From the NCBI RefSeq assembly GCF_014898055.3, contig NW_023601433.1, positions 67,652,767-67,716,766 on the forward strand: 64,000 nucleotides of DNA, in the 5' to 3' direction. The notes under the pieces are model-generated. The model searched no databases. It was given only the letters and a program-made list of their open reading frames with translations, and was not told the DNA's origin. This stretch comes from Talpa occidentalis. Its lineage: Eukaryota; Chordata; Mammalia; Eulipotyphla; Talpidae. Every line of letters starts with the position of its first letter. The stretch's first letter is position 1. This document shows, in pieces, positions 13,540 to 25,522 of the stretch. Position numbers and translations under genes: made by a program.

Positions 13540-13563
13540 TGGAGAGAGAGAGAGAGAAAGAGA
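13493..13563. repeat. (TA)n/(TG)n-(GA)n compound microsatellite
   Basis: About 70 bp: alternating TA with a short TGTG interruption, followed by a GA run (ggagagagagagagaga). Likely length-polymorphic. Confidence 0.95.
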
Positions 13564-13564
13564 A

Positions 13565-14550
13565 TGAGAACACACAGTGTACTGTAAGGGATCAAATCTG
13601 TCATCTGTCAAAAATCTTAAGTATCTGTCAAAATTTTAAGGTTTTAATTTAAAATCTACTGTCCCAAAGTATTACTTCAGGCTGCTCAGAATTTGCACAT
13701 TTACAAACTGCAAAGTCATTTGTATCCTCTTCATACACAGAATTGTAGATCATGAAAATGTTCTTCAACAAAGTACTGAGTTATTGCAAACTATGGCAAT
13801 GTTTAACGGTCATTTTAAGTAATTGAAGGACACTAATTCATCAGACTTTTTGACTCCTTTTATATCTAGATTCCCTCACAGATCATTTAAATGCTTTTGC
13901 TGCTATGAGAGCTAAATAAAGATCTTTAGTATTTAAAAGATTTTGATAAGACTAATTTCACGGAACAATTGTGTATGTGACTGTGTGTTTACATATTGGC
14001 TTATAAATTTACCACAAGAGGAAAAACATCAGAGGTACATGCCATCACAGTGCTTTTTCCAAACTCTTTCATATTGTGGCATTTCATAGAAAATTGTATT
14101 TGTAAGACACACTGAAGGAAACTGTTAAGACTGTGCAAGGGAAGAGCTCACTATTTCAGCACACTTGCTTGTAGCACACTGACTGGGAAGCCTGGTCTTA
14201 ACAGTTGATAAAACACAGCAAAAATCTCTGACCCATATTTTATTTTCACTTGATTCACATTTTATTCTTACTTATGCCTACAGTTGTGAAAATACAACCT
14301 CTCAACACTGTTAAAAGCAATGGCCAAAGAAGGCCACAAGATGGAGATATTGCTCCATTACCATTTATATTTGTATTTATGTATTTTTCTGTATACATTT
14401 CCCTCTCCCTGTGTTTTTCCTACTGTCTCCTTCTATGGTATTCTTAGCTACTAACTATCACTGACACATATTGTGGTTCCTTTGTTACTCTGCTTTAGCT
14501 AGTTTTAGTATAGGAAAATTATATAATGAAAACTTATTTTTTAAAATATT
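13565..14550. other. Intronic DNA, no recognised element
   Basis: AT-rich, unassigned. Confidence 0.4.
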
Positions 14551-14557
14551 AAAAGCA

Positions 14558-14825
14558 AGGCCTCCCTGGTTGTGCAGGCGGTTGAGCGCAATGCTGTGAA
14601 GCCGTCCACAGCCTCTACAGTCCTGGTTTGACCCCCACCAGCCTTGGAGCAACCCACATGGCGCGGCAGACCTCTCCTGTCTCCCCCTGCTGCTCCCCTC
14701 AGCAGTGTATTTCAGTCAGTCTGCCTGTTCTGTTCCCCACTCTGTCTCTGGTGAATCCTCTCACCCTCCCGCACATCTGGCCTGTACCCTGGTATTTGTA
14801 TAAATAAATAAATCTTTAAAAAAAT
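14558..14825 (+). mobile_element. tRNA-derived SINE, copy 9
   Basis: Forward copy with a diverged B box (GGTTTGACCCCC). Flanks share aaaagcaa before and after, a partial target-site duplication. Confidence 0.9.
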
Positions 14826-14829
14826 AAAA

Positions 14830-17290
14830 AGCAAAATATTGAAAGCAGAAAGAAAATTGGAATATTTTCTTATAGCTCAACATTGTTCCACCTCTCAAAC
14901 ATTAAGATAATTTTTATTTATATGTTTCTCCTGCAGGCAAAAAAATCTAAAATTTGCTGCCCACAATTAAGTACACCAAGAGTGATTTACTTGGATACAT
15001 TTGTTACTTTGTAAAAGGTATAGATTTACTTCATGTTCATATTGGTCAACATTCCTCTGAAACTCTTTCTTGAGAACAGTCCTCAAATCAGCTTATGACA
15101 CATATTCAGACCTCTTTAGTAATCTAAAATTGTATTTACCCATGCTTACTAACTCAATTTAGCCACCAAATTTAGCTACAAACAACTAGCTATAAGTAAA
15201 AAATCAAATCTACCTTAAAGATTTACTAGTATGAAGGATAAGCTGCAGAATATGGCAAAGGTTTGAAGACAATTCAAAATGAGAAAATTCAACAGTATTT
15301 TGAAAGATACCAGCATTGCTGAAAATGTGTGCAGCTTTCTACAATAACTACTTTCATAATCAGTCTAATTTACTCTAAATTAAACATGTACTTTCAAAGG
15401 TGTGATAAAGTCTTACACTAATTTCATATAGCTATTATTCACAGCATGGCAATTATTGAACTTTCTCAAATGTCCAAAATGAATGCTTTATTTAAACATA
15501 GGAGGCCTATTTCTTACTATAGATTAAAAGTACATGCAAAAATACTGTAAGATATAATTACCTAAAAGTAAAATCATAATTTTCAGTCATCCTACATTAT
15601 ACATACATATGTTAACTTCCACAAATCATATTTAATGACCAACACGAAACACTGCATAGTCAGAAAAGAACCTAAATACTAATCTTTTATCTGTTAACTA
15701 AAAGTTGAGTAATTGAAAATGACTTAATATTTTAATTTTTATTCCACTAAGAGTCTTCTTGGTAGTATAGAAATTCAATTGGTCATGGGATAGCTTCCTT
15801 AATCTGATCCATTTTAATGGTATAAATAAAATCCTTAAGGATTGGTAAGGAACAAGAAGTCTGTAGTCTCTTTAGTGGGCATCTATATAGAATTTAAGGT
15901 TTCTCTACAGTTCATTCACATCTCCTCAGTATATAACAATGATCTTTCTACTCACTGTACATACCACAGTCATATCTCTTGCAGCTTTTAAAACTCTTGA
16001 GCCTTCTATAACCAGGAATTATATGTATTCCAGAATTTATTTTACCAAGGAAATGATTCCCTTTTAGAATTCGAGTTTGATTTCAGTGGCATTTTAATAT
16101 GGCTTCTTTTCCATTTTACACTGCTTATACTGTTAACATATCCTTTATTTAATACTTGCTTTTAGACTCTTAACCTTTAATATTTAATTCAAATTCTATT
16201 AGCTATGTAGTTACACTTTATGGGTATTTGTCTAATAATGAAACAGTGTTTTATACACATAATCTTTACTAACCAGATGTGGAATGTAGTAGGTCCTTGC
16301 CTACGCAACATGTCTGATTACACACAAGATTCCAGTTGCTGAGTGATAGTAATCAGCAATACTGCATTAACTTACTATTAAGGGGCATGGGAATGAGGCA
16401 CAAAGTCTACATTAAAGCTCAAAGTAAATTCTAATGATACTGTTAGATAAAAAAATTTCAGTATCTCAAAAACCCAAATATTTAGCTAATAAAATATACT
16501 ATGATGATACTTAAAACACTGTACTCATACTTTTACATTCAATAAGATCCATCTTTCACATACATTTTGATGAAAACAAAGGTTTCTGGAAATATATAGT
16601 TTCATCACACCTTCCCTTCCATCTCTGTAACCTCTATACAAGAGTCTTTAGAATTGTTTTTAATTATAGATGGAGTTAATTGATGTCATTATTATACAAA
16701 GACCCAATAACACCTGACTTAGAAAAATATTCCTAAGACTATATAGTAGCAGTTTGTGAAATAAGTAGTTTATTGATAGAAAACATAACAAAGCTGAGAA
16801 CAGGCTTACTAAATAGCAGGCATTTAATCAAATTATTTGTATTGTATCACTACAATGGCCACAAAAATTTTCTTTTGGCAATCATCAAGTCAATTAGGTA
16901 TCCTCATTTCCATTCCGTTCTCTGTTCCATTCCCAAAACTGAACAGAACATGATTTTTAAATTCACCACAGACCACTAATCACTGGGTAAAGTGGCAACC
17001 TATATATTAAGAGTTTAGACTATATCTCTAAGAATAATTACAACAAGAGGCTAATTTCAAGTTAGTATCTATGTATCTTAGTATTTATGAGTAATAAAAG
17101 ACAAAATATTCTAGCGATGTTTTCACAATCAGTATAAAGAAAAAACTCAGAACTGCATAAGAGGAAAATTTATAACCAAAAGAATTTCTGTTCCACCAGT
17201 TTTAGGTTACATCACAAATATTTCAGAACAGATTTGCTTTTTCCTATAAAATATGCTGAGGCACCCTCCACTAAACAGTGTACACATAAA
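14830..17290. other. Intronic DNA, no recognised element
   Basis: The longest repeat-poor stretch of the intron (about 2.5 kb), uniformly AT-rich. I see no gene, SINE, LTR or L1 signature in it; old, unrecognisable repeats are possible. Confidence 0.4.
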
Positions 17291-17305
17291 GAAAAACTGA
17301 TTTTA

Positions 17306-17427
17306 AAAACTATGAACCAGAGACACTCTATGGGGGTTAGGGGGCGGGAGGGGAGGGATTGGGGTCAAAATAAGGGGGTTGCAATTGTATGGGGAATATA
17401 AAAATAAAATTTATTATTAAAAAAAAG
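17306..17427 (+). mobile_element. Very short L1 3' end
   Basis: Starts aaaactatgaaccagagaca and ends with the same G-rich tail and ggggaatataaaaataaaat as the L1 at 33.6 kb, so it is about the last 115 bp of that L1 family. Flanked by gaaaaactgatttta (17291-17305) and, after a nested SINE, ggaaaactgatttta (17751-17765), one mismatch in 15. Confidence 0.88.
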
Positions 17428-17435
17428 GAAAACTG

Positions 17436-17750
17436 GGCCTCCCCAGTGGCGCAGCTATTGAGCGCTGGGTTGTAAAGCTGCCCGCGGCCTCTGCGGCGCC
17501 GGTTTGATCCCCGGCTGCTCCCTGGCCACCGGAGGAGGGTCCCACATGGCTCGCAGACCTCTCCTGCCGCCCGCTGCTCCCCTCAGCGGTGTGCTTCGGT
17601 CCTTCTGCCTGCTCTGCTCCCTGCTCTGACTCTGGTGAATTCTCTCACCCTCCCGCGCTTCTGACTGTATCCACTGCTTGTATAAAACAAACAAACAAAC
17701 AAATAAATAAATGAAACATGCCTTAATTCAAAAAAATTTAAAAAAAAAAA
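17436..17750 (+). mobile_element. tRNA-derived SINE, copy 10 (extended tail), nested at an L1 end
   Basis: Forward copy beginning GGCCTCCCCAGTGGCGC. The tail is (AAAC)n then (AAAT)n then gaaacatgccttaattc and poly(A), a variant of the extended-tail subgroup. Its duplication aaaaggaaaactg lies inside the 3' duplication of the preceding L1 tail, so it landed there afterwards. Confidence 0.92.
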
Positions 17751-17765
17751 GGAAAACTGATTTTA

Positions 17766-18697
17766 TAACACATCTTATGCAAAGATGTATACATTAAACA
17801 AGTATTTATTATGCTCTACTTCTATGTGTGTTATGCTTACACGAGAAATATAAATGACTGAAAACTATCTACCATTTCAGATTTTGCATACACCCACCCC
17901 TCCAAATTAATAAATGATTTTAGATCCTGCAATGAAAATGGGAAGCGAAACATGATAGATTTATAAGAGAATAGAATCTAGAGATTTCCAACTGTGTTTA
18001 GTGGAGTCCACCATAAGAATCACTGTAGGTAACTGGTATTCACTATTCATGTTCACCAGTCATCTATGAAAGAGATCTTTGTCTTTATTTCTATGACTGG
18101 GTTTGAAAAGGTTATGTTAATGGCTTTGTGCTTTTTTCCATCCAAAAGAACAGAGAGAACTCAGAAATCAGACAGAAGTCAAAGATCACCTTTATCGATA
18201 TAAAGTCAGTGGAGAATTTAGATTAGTTATGGAGGCCAAATGAGCTTGTTAGAATTTATGCCTTCCCCTCGCCAGTACAAATATTGAGACAGCAAGTTCC
18301 AGATAAAGTCCAGTCAGGATAACTCCTTTACTGATATAGGGCAGAGAAGAGACTGATCCCCATGACTTAAAGTTTTTTGACTGATTAGTTATCCAGAATC
18401 AAGCAAAACAAACCAATGGCAATCACCCATCCAACAAGTTACTTTTCTATGGAAAGACGTAAGAGATGTATCAAGAGATCAGCAGTTGTTTCATTAAGAA
18501 GTCCATCCCCCATACAGAGTGAGTAAGCATTAATTGTCACTCCCCTACTATTCTGAGCATTTGAAATACAGATAAGAGCTTAAAAGATTAATTCTAATTT
18601 AATAACTAAAATCAAAGTAGTTTATAAGCATGTGTCACTTAATAGATTTTCTTCTGTTAACCAAAGTTCAGCATTCATTTGAATGTAAGAAGTTATT
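17766..18697. other. Intronic DNA, no recognised element
   Basis: Unassigned AT-rich sequence. Confidence 0.4.
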
Positions 18698-18715
18698 AAA
18701 AACTATAAAAAAGAG

Positions 18716-19022
18716 GGCCTCCCCGGTGGCACAGTGGTTGAGCACTGGGTTGCGAAGCTGGCCGCGGTCTCTGCGGCGCCAGTTCGATCCCTGGCTGCTC
18801 CCCGGCCATCGGAGGAGGGTCCCACACGGCGCGCAGACCTCTCCTGCCACCCTCTGCTCCCCTCAGCAGTGTACTTCGGTCCTTCTGCCTGCTCTGCTCC
18901 CTGCTCTGGCTCTGGTGAATTCTCTTACCCTCCCGCGCTTCTGACTGTACCCAGTGCATGTATAAACAAAACAAACAAACAAATAAATAAATAAATAAAA
19001 CATGCCTCTATTAAAAAAAAAA
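18716..19022 (+). mobile_element. tRNA-derived SINE, copy 11 (extended-tail subgroup)
   Basis: Forward copy with the (AAAC)n(AAAT)n aaacatgcctctatt tail. Duplication aaaactataaaaaagag immediately before (18699-18715) and after (from about 19023). Confidence 0.93.
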
Positions 19023-19173
19023 AAAACTATAAAAAAGAGAAAGAGACACATTTTCTTGGTTTATTATTGGGGATCTATAATGACTTACTGGTACTAGGAA
19101 AGACCACTGATTTCATCAGAAAATACTGCAAAAGTTTAGATAGCTTATCACAATTGCAAGTCACATGGATTTT

Positions 19174-19424
19174 ATTTTTTTTAAAGATTATTTATGCATA
19201 CAAGAACTGGGGTACAGGCCAGAGACGCGGGGTGGGGGGCGGTGAGAAGATTCACCAGAGACAGAGTGGGGAACAGAACAGGCAGACTGACTGAAATACA
19301 CTGCTGAGGAGAGCAGTGGGCGAGATAGGGTTGCTCCGTAGGTGGCCGAGGATCAAACTCGTGCTGCAGAGGCTGCAGACTGCTTCATAGTGTGGTGCTT
19401 AACCCTTGCGCCACCAGGGAGGCC
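19174..19424 (-). mobile_element. tRNA-derived SINE, copy 12
   Basis: Reverse copy of the older type (GCATACAAGAACTGGGGTAC). Flanking duplication diverged: cacatggatttta / cacacagatttta. Confidence 0.9.
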
Positions 19425-19526
19425 CTCACACAGATTTTAAAAATGAATCTGAAGTACTTGTTGGCTAAGAACACAATACAAACTATAAGGAAAGTCATGG
19501 CCTTGAAAGAATTAAAAAAATACAGA

Positions 19527-19781
19527 GGGCCTCCCTGGTAGTGCAAGGGGTTAAGTCATAGCACTATGAAGCTATCAGCAGTCACTGCAGCAAGAGTTAG
19601 ATCCCTGGCCAGGGATGTGACCCACATAGCACAAACCTCTCCTGTCTCGACCCCTGCTTCTATCAGCCGTGTATTTCAGATCTGTCTTTTCTGCTCCCCA
19701 CTCTGTCTCAGGTGAATCCTCTCACCCCCACACCTCTGGCCTGCACCCCAGCTCTCGAATACATAAATAGATCTTTAAAAA
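19527..19781 (+). mobile_element. tRNA-derived SINE, copy 13
   Basis: Forward, rather diverged older-type copy (B box GAGTTAGATCCC). Flanks share aaaaaaatacaga. Confidence 0.88.
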
Positions 19782-19793
19782 AAAAAATACAGA

Positions 19794-20141
19794 ATTGCCA
19801 ATGACCACACAAGAATACAGGTGTGCAAGAAACAAGAGCTGTCAGAGGAAAACTGAACATCACATAGGGACCTAGAATTTAAGTTACTAATGAAAAATAT
19901 TTTAATACATCTTTTTTCCCATATTCCTCTCATCCTTTATCCTATTCTCCCCTGAGAAGATGTAATACCCAAATTGGTATGTCCTTTGAACAATGAAAGT
20001 CATTTTAAAGCAGGTTAAAACCATGATAAATCATCTCAATCTTACATATGCTACTCCTAAAGACTTCTAGAAGCCTTTCTAAGACTTCTAGACTTCTAAG
20101 ACTTCTAGAACCAATTTAAGGTCTTAGGAATACATACAAAG
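19794..20141. other. Intronic DNA with short direct repeats
   Basis: Unassigned; at 20060-20112 the word agacttctag occurs several times in direct, partly overlapping repeats, and tctaga palindromes are embedded in it. Confidence 0.5.
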
Positions 20142-20155
20142 ATATTCCTTCACTG

Positions 20156-20422
20156 GGCCTCCCCTGGTGGTACAGGCGGTTGAGCGCCGCGCTGTGAAGC
20201 TGTCTGCTGCCTCTGCAGCGCTGGTTTGATCCCGGCCCGCCGGCGAGGGTCCCATATGGCGCGGCAGACCTCTCCTGTCGCGCCCACTGCTCCCCTCAGC
20301 AGTGTATTTCGTCAGTCTGCCTGTTCTGTTCCCCACTCTGTCTCTAGTGAATCCTCTCACCCTCCCGCAAATCTGGCCTGTACCCTGGTTCTTGTATAAA
20401 TAAATCTTTAAAATATATATAT
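20156..20422 (+). mobile_element. tRNA-derived SINE, copy 14
   Basis: Forward copy; perfect 14-bp duplication atattccttcactg at 20142-20155 and 20423-20436. Confidence 0.94.
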
Positions 20423-20654
20423 ATATTCCTTCACTGTATAAGGGCTTTAAATAGCCACATAAAAATATTTAAATTTATTAAATAAAAACCGTCAAGCAAC
20501 TACTTATTTGGGGAATTACTGTTGAGTTTTGGTTATGATATATATGTATTTATATATTTACTAAGTATTTAAATGTTTACTATGTGGCTAATTGTGAAGC
20601 AAATAAGATATCTGTTCTAAAAATAAGGCAACTAACTTGCCTAAGGTCTTTTTT

Positions 20655-20850
20655 TGTTTGTTTTTAAAGATTTATTTTTTATGCACAGAAGAACTGGGGT
20701 GTAGACCAGAGGTGCAGTGGGTGTGAGGAGTCACCAGAGACAGAGTGGTAGTCTGTCTCTGGTGCTGTTTTACTGAAATACACTGCTAGAGGATCAGCAG
20801 GCAAGACAGGAGAGGTCTGCTGTGTGGGGTTGGGGGTGGTGGGAGTCTTA
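20655..20850 (-). mobile_element. tRNA-derived SINE, copy 15 (damaged, head missing)
   Basis: Reverse-oriented: the tail and body are recognisable (ctggggtgtagaccagaggt ... aggagaggtctgctgtgtgg) but the tRNA-like head is absent. An inner stretch, gtctgtctctggtgctg, is rearranged. Confidence 0.75.
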
Positions 20851-20887
20851 AGTCAGGAAACAACCTGGTCAATCTGGTCCAAATTCT

Positions 20888-21152
20888 TTTTTTTTTTAAG
20901 AGATTTATTTATGCATTCAAGAACTGGGGTGTAAGCCAGAGGAGGAGGTGGTGGTGAGAGGATTCACCAGAGAGAATGGGGAGCAGAACAGGCAGATCTA
21001 CTGAATACACTGCTGAGGGCAGCAGCAGGCAAGACAGGAGAGGACTGCTGTGCCATGTGGGTAGCTCCCTGGCCGGGGATTGAACTTGTGCTGCAGTGGC
21101 TGCTGATAGCTTGACAGCGCGGTCTTTAATCACTGCGCCACAAGGGAAGCCC
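20888..21152 (-). mobile_element. tRNA-derived SINE, copy 16
   Basis: Reverse older-type copy. Flanks share ctggtccaaattct / ctggtccaagttct, one mismatch. Confidence 0.9.
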
Positions 21153-21758
21153 TGACCTGGTCCAAGTTCTAAAAGTCCTTCATCTGCCAATTACAGAGTT
21201 AGGAAGTAGCTGACCTAGCTTACCCCTGTTGTATATGTGGATAAAACAGATGCCATGTTGGGTCACTATCATCCCTGGCTTCTAGTTTGGACTATGGATA
21301 TCTCAAGAGAATTTTCTAAATTAATTATCTCCAATTCCTCCCCCTTTTGTTCTCTTCTGTACCCCAATCTAGCCAGACTATTGTTTATCTTACCACAACA
21401 CTGAAACAGCTCTTGCTAGATGTCAGTGGTTTCCACACTGTTACAATAAAGTCAATTCTCAGACTAAATTATCATCAGCATTTAACCCAGATGATCACTA
21501 TCTTCTCTTAAAACACTTTCTCCACTTGACTTGAAAAAGACCATCTTTTCTTGGTTTGCCTCCTACTTTACTAGTTGTTCTCTCTCCATCTCCTTTGCTG
21601 ATCTTTCTTGTTACCCTGATTATTAAAGTTTAGAATCTCCATGGCTGAGTTCCCAGACCTCTCTTTTCTTTTTTTTTTTTTTTTTTTTTGCTTTCATTTC
21701 CCTGGTGAATTTATCCAGTTTCATGGTTTCAAATAACCTCTAAGTGTCAGAGACACCC

Positions 21759-22151
21759 TGTAGCAGCGGGAAGGGATGGGGCAGTTTCTCCCGAGCAGAC
21801 CGGTAAGGAGAGGCTGGAACCCTCAGTGGCTTTTCCAGGCTTTTATTGAGTTTATGAGGTTCACAGCAGGCAGGGGTGCTGGGGGGGGCCTCCCAGCCCC
21901 GGGCAAATCTTCACTCTTTCGGCTCTCTGGTGTTCTCTCGTGGTTTTGTTCTCTTCCTTCTCCTTCTGGTCGTTCTGTTCTACTGTGACACTGCCCTTAT
22001 AAGCCCCAGTCTCAGCCCAGGTGAACCCACCTAACCATGCCCACACCCTATTCCAGGTGCCTGCCATCAGGCATGCAGTCAGGACCACAGGGATCCATCA
22101 TCAATCCTAATGGCGGGAGGGCAGAAAAGTCTGACAGTTATTTACCCTACA
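21759..22151 (-). mobile_element. Solo LTR A (ERV-L-like family)
   Basis: 393-bp LTR read on the minus strand as TGTAGGGTAAAT... to ...GCTGCTACA, i.e. TG..CA ends. Contains AATAAAAGCC (reverse of 21837-21846), CCTTATAAG and the GCATGCCTGATGGCAGGCAC block shared with the other LTRs. Five-bp duplication CACCC at 21754-21758 and 22152-22156. Same transcriptional sense as DNAJC1. Confidence 0.9.
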
Positions 22152-22869
22152 CACCCAAATTTATATGTACAACCCAAACCTTCTTCCTTTTAACTACAGA
22201 CATGTATAACAAGTGCTATGTGCCAGCTCCATTGGAAGGTTTAGTGGACACTTCAAATTTAGCATGACCAATACCAATCCCTGATTTTATTCCAACCAAT
22301 CCTGCTTCTATCCTGGGTTTCTCAATCTCAGTAAGTGGCAACTGCAATTAGATAATTATTTATTCAGTTACTGAGGCCAAAAGCTTTGGAATAATGCTTA
22401 ACTACTTTTTTCAACTCCCTTTCAAACCATCAGTAAAATCCTATCAATTCTATGTTCAAATTAAGTCCAGAATCTGACCACTTTGTACCATCTTGTCCAT
22501 TCTACATTCTAAACCACAATTATCCCTCTAAGTAACTAATGACTTAAATACAGATGATCCTTCACAGAAGAAAGTGATCATTTTGAAAATTTAAGTCGAA
22601 GCAAGAACCTCTTCTGGTCAAATGCCCCTCCCCCATCCATCCCCAACATATAATAAAGTCCTTACAATAGCTTATAAAACCATTCATGATTGTCCCAGAC
22701 CCCCATGACTGATCTCATTTCCTGTTACTATGCTCCTTGCTAAACCTGCTCCAACCACACTGGCTGCCTTGTTATTCCTCAAAAAACAAAGCAAGTCCTG
22801 CATAAGGTCTTTGCACCTTGCCTTTCTTTCATGCTCTTCCCCCCATGAATCCACATGGCTCATTCCCTT

Positions 22870-23281
22870 TGTAGAGGCAGGAAGGGAGCAGTGCAGGATC
22901 TCTATGACTTGAGCAGACGGGTAAAGGAGACTCCTGGAGCCCTCGGTGGCTTTTTCAGGTTTTTATTGCCATTTTACCAGGTATATGGCAGGCAAGGGCC
23001 AGGGGGCTGCAGGCCCCCAGTGAATTCTTTACTCTCTCTGGGCTCTCTGGCATTCTCTCGTGGTCTCATTCTGTCTCTTCTGCTTCTCTTTCATTCTGCT
23101 CTCTTCCTCGTTCTTCTTCATGGTGCCTTTATAAGCCCAGTCTCAGCCCACATATACCCACCTAAGTATGCCCACACCCACTCCAGGTGTCGGCCATCAG
23201 GCATGCACATAGGACCGAAGGGATCCATCATCAACGCTAATGGTGGGAGGGCAGAAAAGCCTGATAAACACTTACCCTACA
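22870..23281 (-). mobile_element. Solo LTR B (ERV-L-like family)
   Basis: 412-bp relative of LTR A, again minus strand, with TG..CA ends and an AATAAA signal near 22963 (reversed). Flanking duplication is CCTT, 4 bp visible; the fifth base does not match. Inserted in the same L2 as LTR A. Confidence 0.88.
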
Positions 23282-23450
23282 CCTTCCTTTAGAAATCTTC
23301 TCTGACCATCTGACTACCAATTGGATGGTTTAGTGTTTCCCCTTACTAAATGTGAGTTTCATGAGGCAAGGGGGTTCATTTTATATACCAGGTAAAGCCT
23401 AGTGCTTAAAATTCAGTAGGCACCAAGCAAAACTCTGTTGAGGGACCAGT

Positions 23451-25200
23451 AACAAGACTGGTGAGTGCATAGTTAGGTCACGCTCTTGACTAATCTATCT
23501 ACTTTATCCTGGTCCCTCAAACTTGGCTAGTTACTGTAAGAGTGATTGGCTCTGGCTTGAAGATAAATTATGCATTAAGGACTTAGGACTGCACTTGTCT
23601 CTACCCAATTTCTGGTTCCCTGAAAATCTAAGAAAATTTATATTCAATGTAAAGTAAGGAACTTACTCCACTCAGTTTCTCTGTCTAAAAAGAAAAAAAT
23701 TTCCTCGGCACTCTTTCCAATTTCAAGAGGGCTGGGTAGAGAAACACATTAAACAATTTATTGGATCCTTGTTATCAAACTTTACCTCCACATAGAATCT
23801 TTTTGATGATCTATGCTGCATTTTGGGGGGTCATTTTTACCCATAGAGTTAAATGCTGTTTGTTCACACTGCCTAACTCTGCAAATTAAATTGCACGCAA
23901 ATTAAATTTTTGTATAAACAAAATTTCTATGAGAGTTGACATACAAAACTAGATTACATAATCTAAATTTTCGACTACTGCTATTAAGTTTCTGTATTCT
24001 CTTAAAGGGGCTCAATTTTCCATAAATAACAGGAAAGCATCTTTAAATCTTTGCATAGGTTTTTTTTTTATAAGACGCTTTCTAGCTACAAAATTTAATC
24101 AATCAAGTTCTAAAAATGTTTCTTAATATTAAAGGTATTCTTAAAAGTTACTCTGTAAAATTATAAATTCAGTTATTTTTGCACATATTAATCATTTACT
24201 TTGGAAATGAGGTGTATCTTGTTCTTTATGACCAGGAAGTAACACCAGGTGAAAATAACGAATGTAGACAGTTATTACATAATTGTTTGGATATAAGAAC
24301 CTGAACTGTGAAACGCTTATACTCTAAAATGCTTATGAAAATGAAATTCAATTATATTTAATTCAAAATTAATTTCATTTAGTGTTTCCTGCAATAGTTC
24401 ACAGAAATTTAAGAAAACCTCTCGGGAAAATGTATACTTTTTTTTTTTAATTAACATTCTTTGTCCTCCACCATAGTGGAAAATGTACATTTCTGATCCA
24501 GTCGTGTACAGTGTCCTTAATGGTAACTGTTGGTAAATTTCATTTTTTAAAACCCCATAACTATTCAAAGCACTTTACGAAGGCCTTAATCGGATCATGC
24601 AAAATTCTAAGTCTTTCACCCCATAATTTCTTAAAAAAGTGAAATGTCATCTCCTTGGCAGTAGAGTTCGAATACAGGCGCTATTTACCCTCTCACTACT
24701 CCCAAGACAGAAGACCAACAAACAGATTTTACAGGTCACACTCTCAAGCTTAAAAAAGGACAGGACACAGTTGGGGGGGTGGAGGAGCGGGGAGACAATG
24801 ATCCTGTGCTACTGATTCGGCTTCTCTTTCTGCAGCATCCCAAGTACCTCTCCTGTCCAGAAAACTTTCACAGTTACAGGGCCAACATCACAGAAGCTTC
24901 AAGTCTCCCCAGATTTCTAAAGTGCGACACGAACCCCGACCGAACAGGCTAAAAAGATTTCGAAATACAGTGCAATATAAAAACTCCTGAAACACAGACG
25001 CCGACCAAAATACAATCCCATCCTCCAGAAAAGGAAGAGGAGAGGAGGCAGCTAAAATAAGACTGAGCATAAACGGAAAGGCGAAAATTTAGGATGAGCC
25101 TCGACTGCTCTTCCCAGCACTCAGGGGAGCAGGAAACAAAGGGATACGATGTAAAAAGGTCTACCCTACTCCTCTTCCCTTCTCTCCAGCATAGCTGAGT
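23451..25200. other. Intronic DNA next to the CpG island
   Basis: Unassigned; GC content rises from about 24.7 kb. A GGGGGGG run at about 24773-24779 is followed by further G blocks. The minus-strand frames here are intron read-through, not exons. Confidence 0.4.
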
Positions 25201-25516
25201 GGCAGGATCTCCCCAGATGGCAGCGGAGAGAATGAAGGTATCACCCCCCGCCCCCCGGGCTGGTGACGCCGTCCAACAAGTCAGCGGGGCCGGATCCTGA
25301 CAAGACAAGGGGGGCAGGAAGGCGGACAACTCCTTCTGCGGCTGCGGTGACGCGGGGACCCTGAAGAGCCGGGTCGAGGGGGGCAGCCAGGACCCAGGAT
25401 GACTAAGCCCCGGCTTCCTCGATGGCAACCGTGGCAAAGCTCGCGCCCCCACCCCCCACCCCCACTTTCTGCCCCGAGGTGCCGAGAGAAGCGTGGTCCC
25501 GGGCAGCCCGCGCCCC

Positions 25517-25522
25517 GCTTAC
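25517..25522 (-). promoter_or_regulatory. DNAJC1: 5' splice donor of DNAJC1 exon 1
   Basis: Read on the minus strand the junction is GCAGCAG followed by GTAAGC, a near-perfect U1 match. It falls where the human protein sequence leaves exon 1 (after GVQQ), so it sets the exon boundary and the phase-0 intron. Confidence 0.9.

Larger units (their letters stand above)
21430..23450 (+). mobile_element. Long L2 relic split by two solo LTRs
   Basis: About 1.2 kb of L2 sequence in forward order. Recognisable pieces: tttgcctcctactttacta near 21560, the gtttcatggtttcaaataac stretch just before the first LTR, cccaaatttatatgtacaac just after it, ctcagtaagtggcaactgc (22330), a gtccagaatctgacca block (22465), and the gtccttacaatag / gctccttgctaaacctgctc region to 22860. 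The last part resumes after the second LTR (gaaatcttctctgaccatc). Each LTR interrupts it cleanly, so the L2 came first. Confidence 0.8.
1..25522 (-). other. DNAJC1: DNAJC1 intron 1 (5' part, continues beyond the window)
   Basis: Everything left of the exon 1 donor is intron 1 of DNAJC1. I looked on the minus strand for the next coding segment, the helix II / HPD / helix III part of the J domain, and did not find it among the minus-strand translations; a short exon could still be missed. The intron is mostly repeats and unassigned AT-rich DNA, listed separately. Confidence 0.75.

Noticed and set aside
24949..25452. 167-codon minus-strand frame left of DNAJC1 exon 1
   Set aside because: It starts after the exon 1 donor and reads intronic CpG-rich DNA; stop codons are rare there because of composition.
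1..25522. A second DNAJC1 exon
   Set aside because: I looked for the J-domain helix II/HPD/helix III wording on the minus strand and did not find it; the next exon is probably outside the window.
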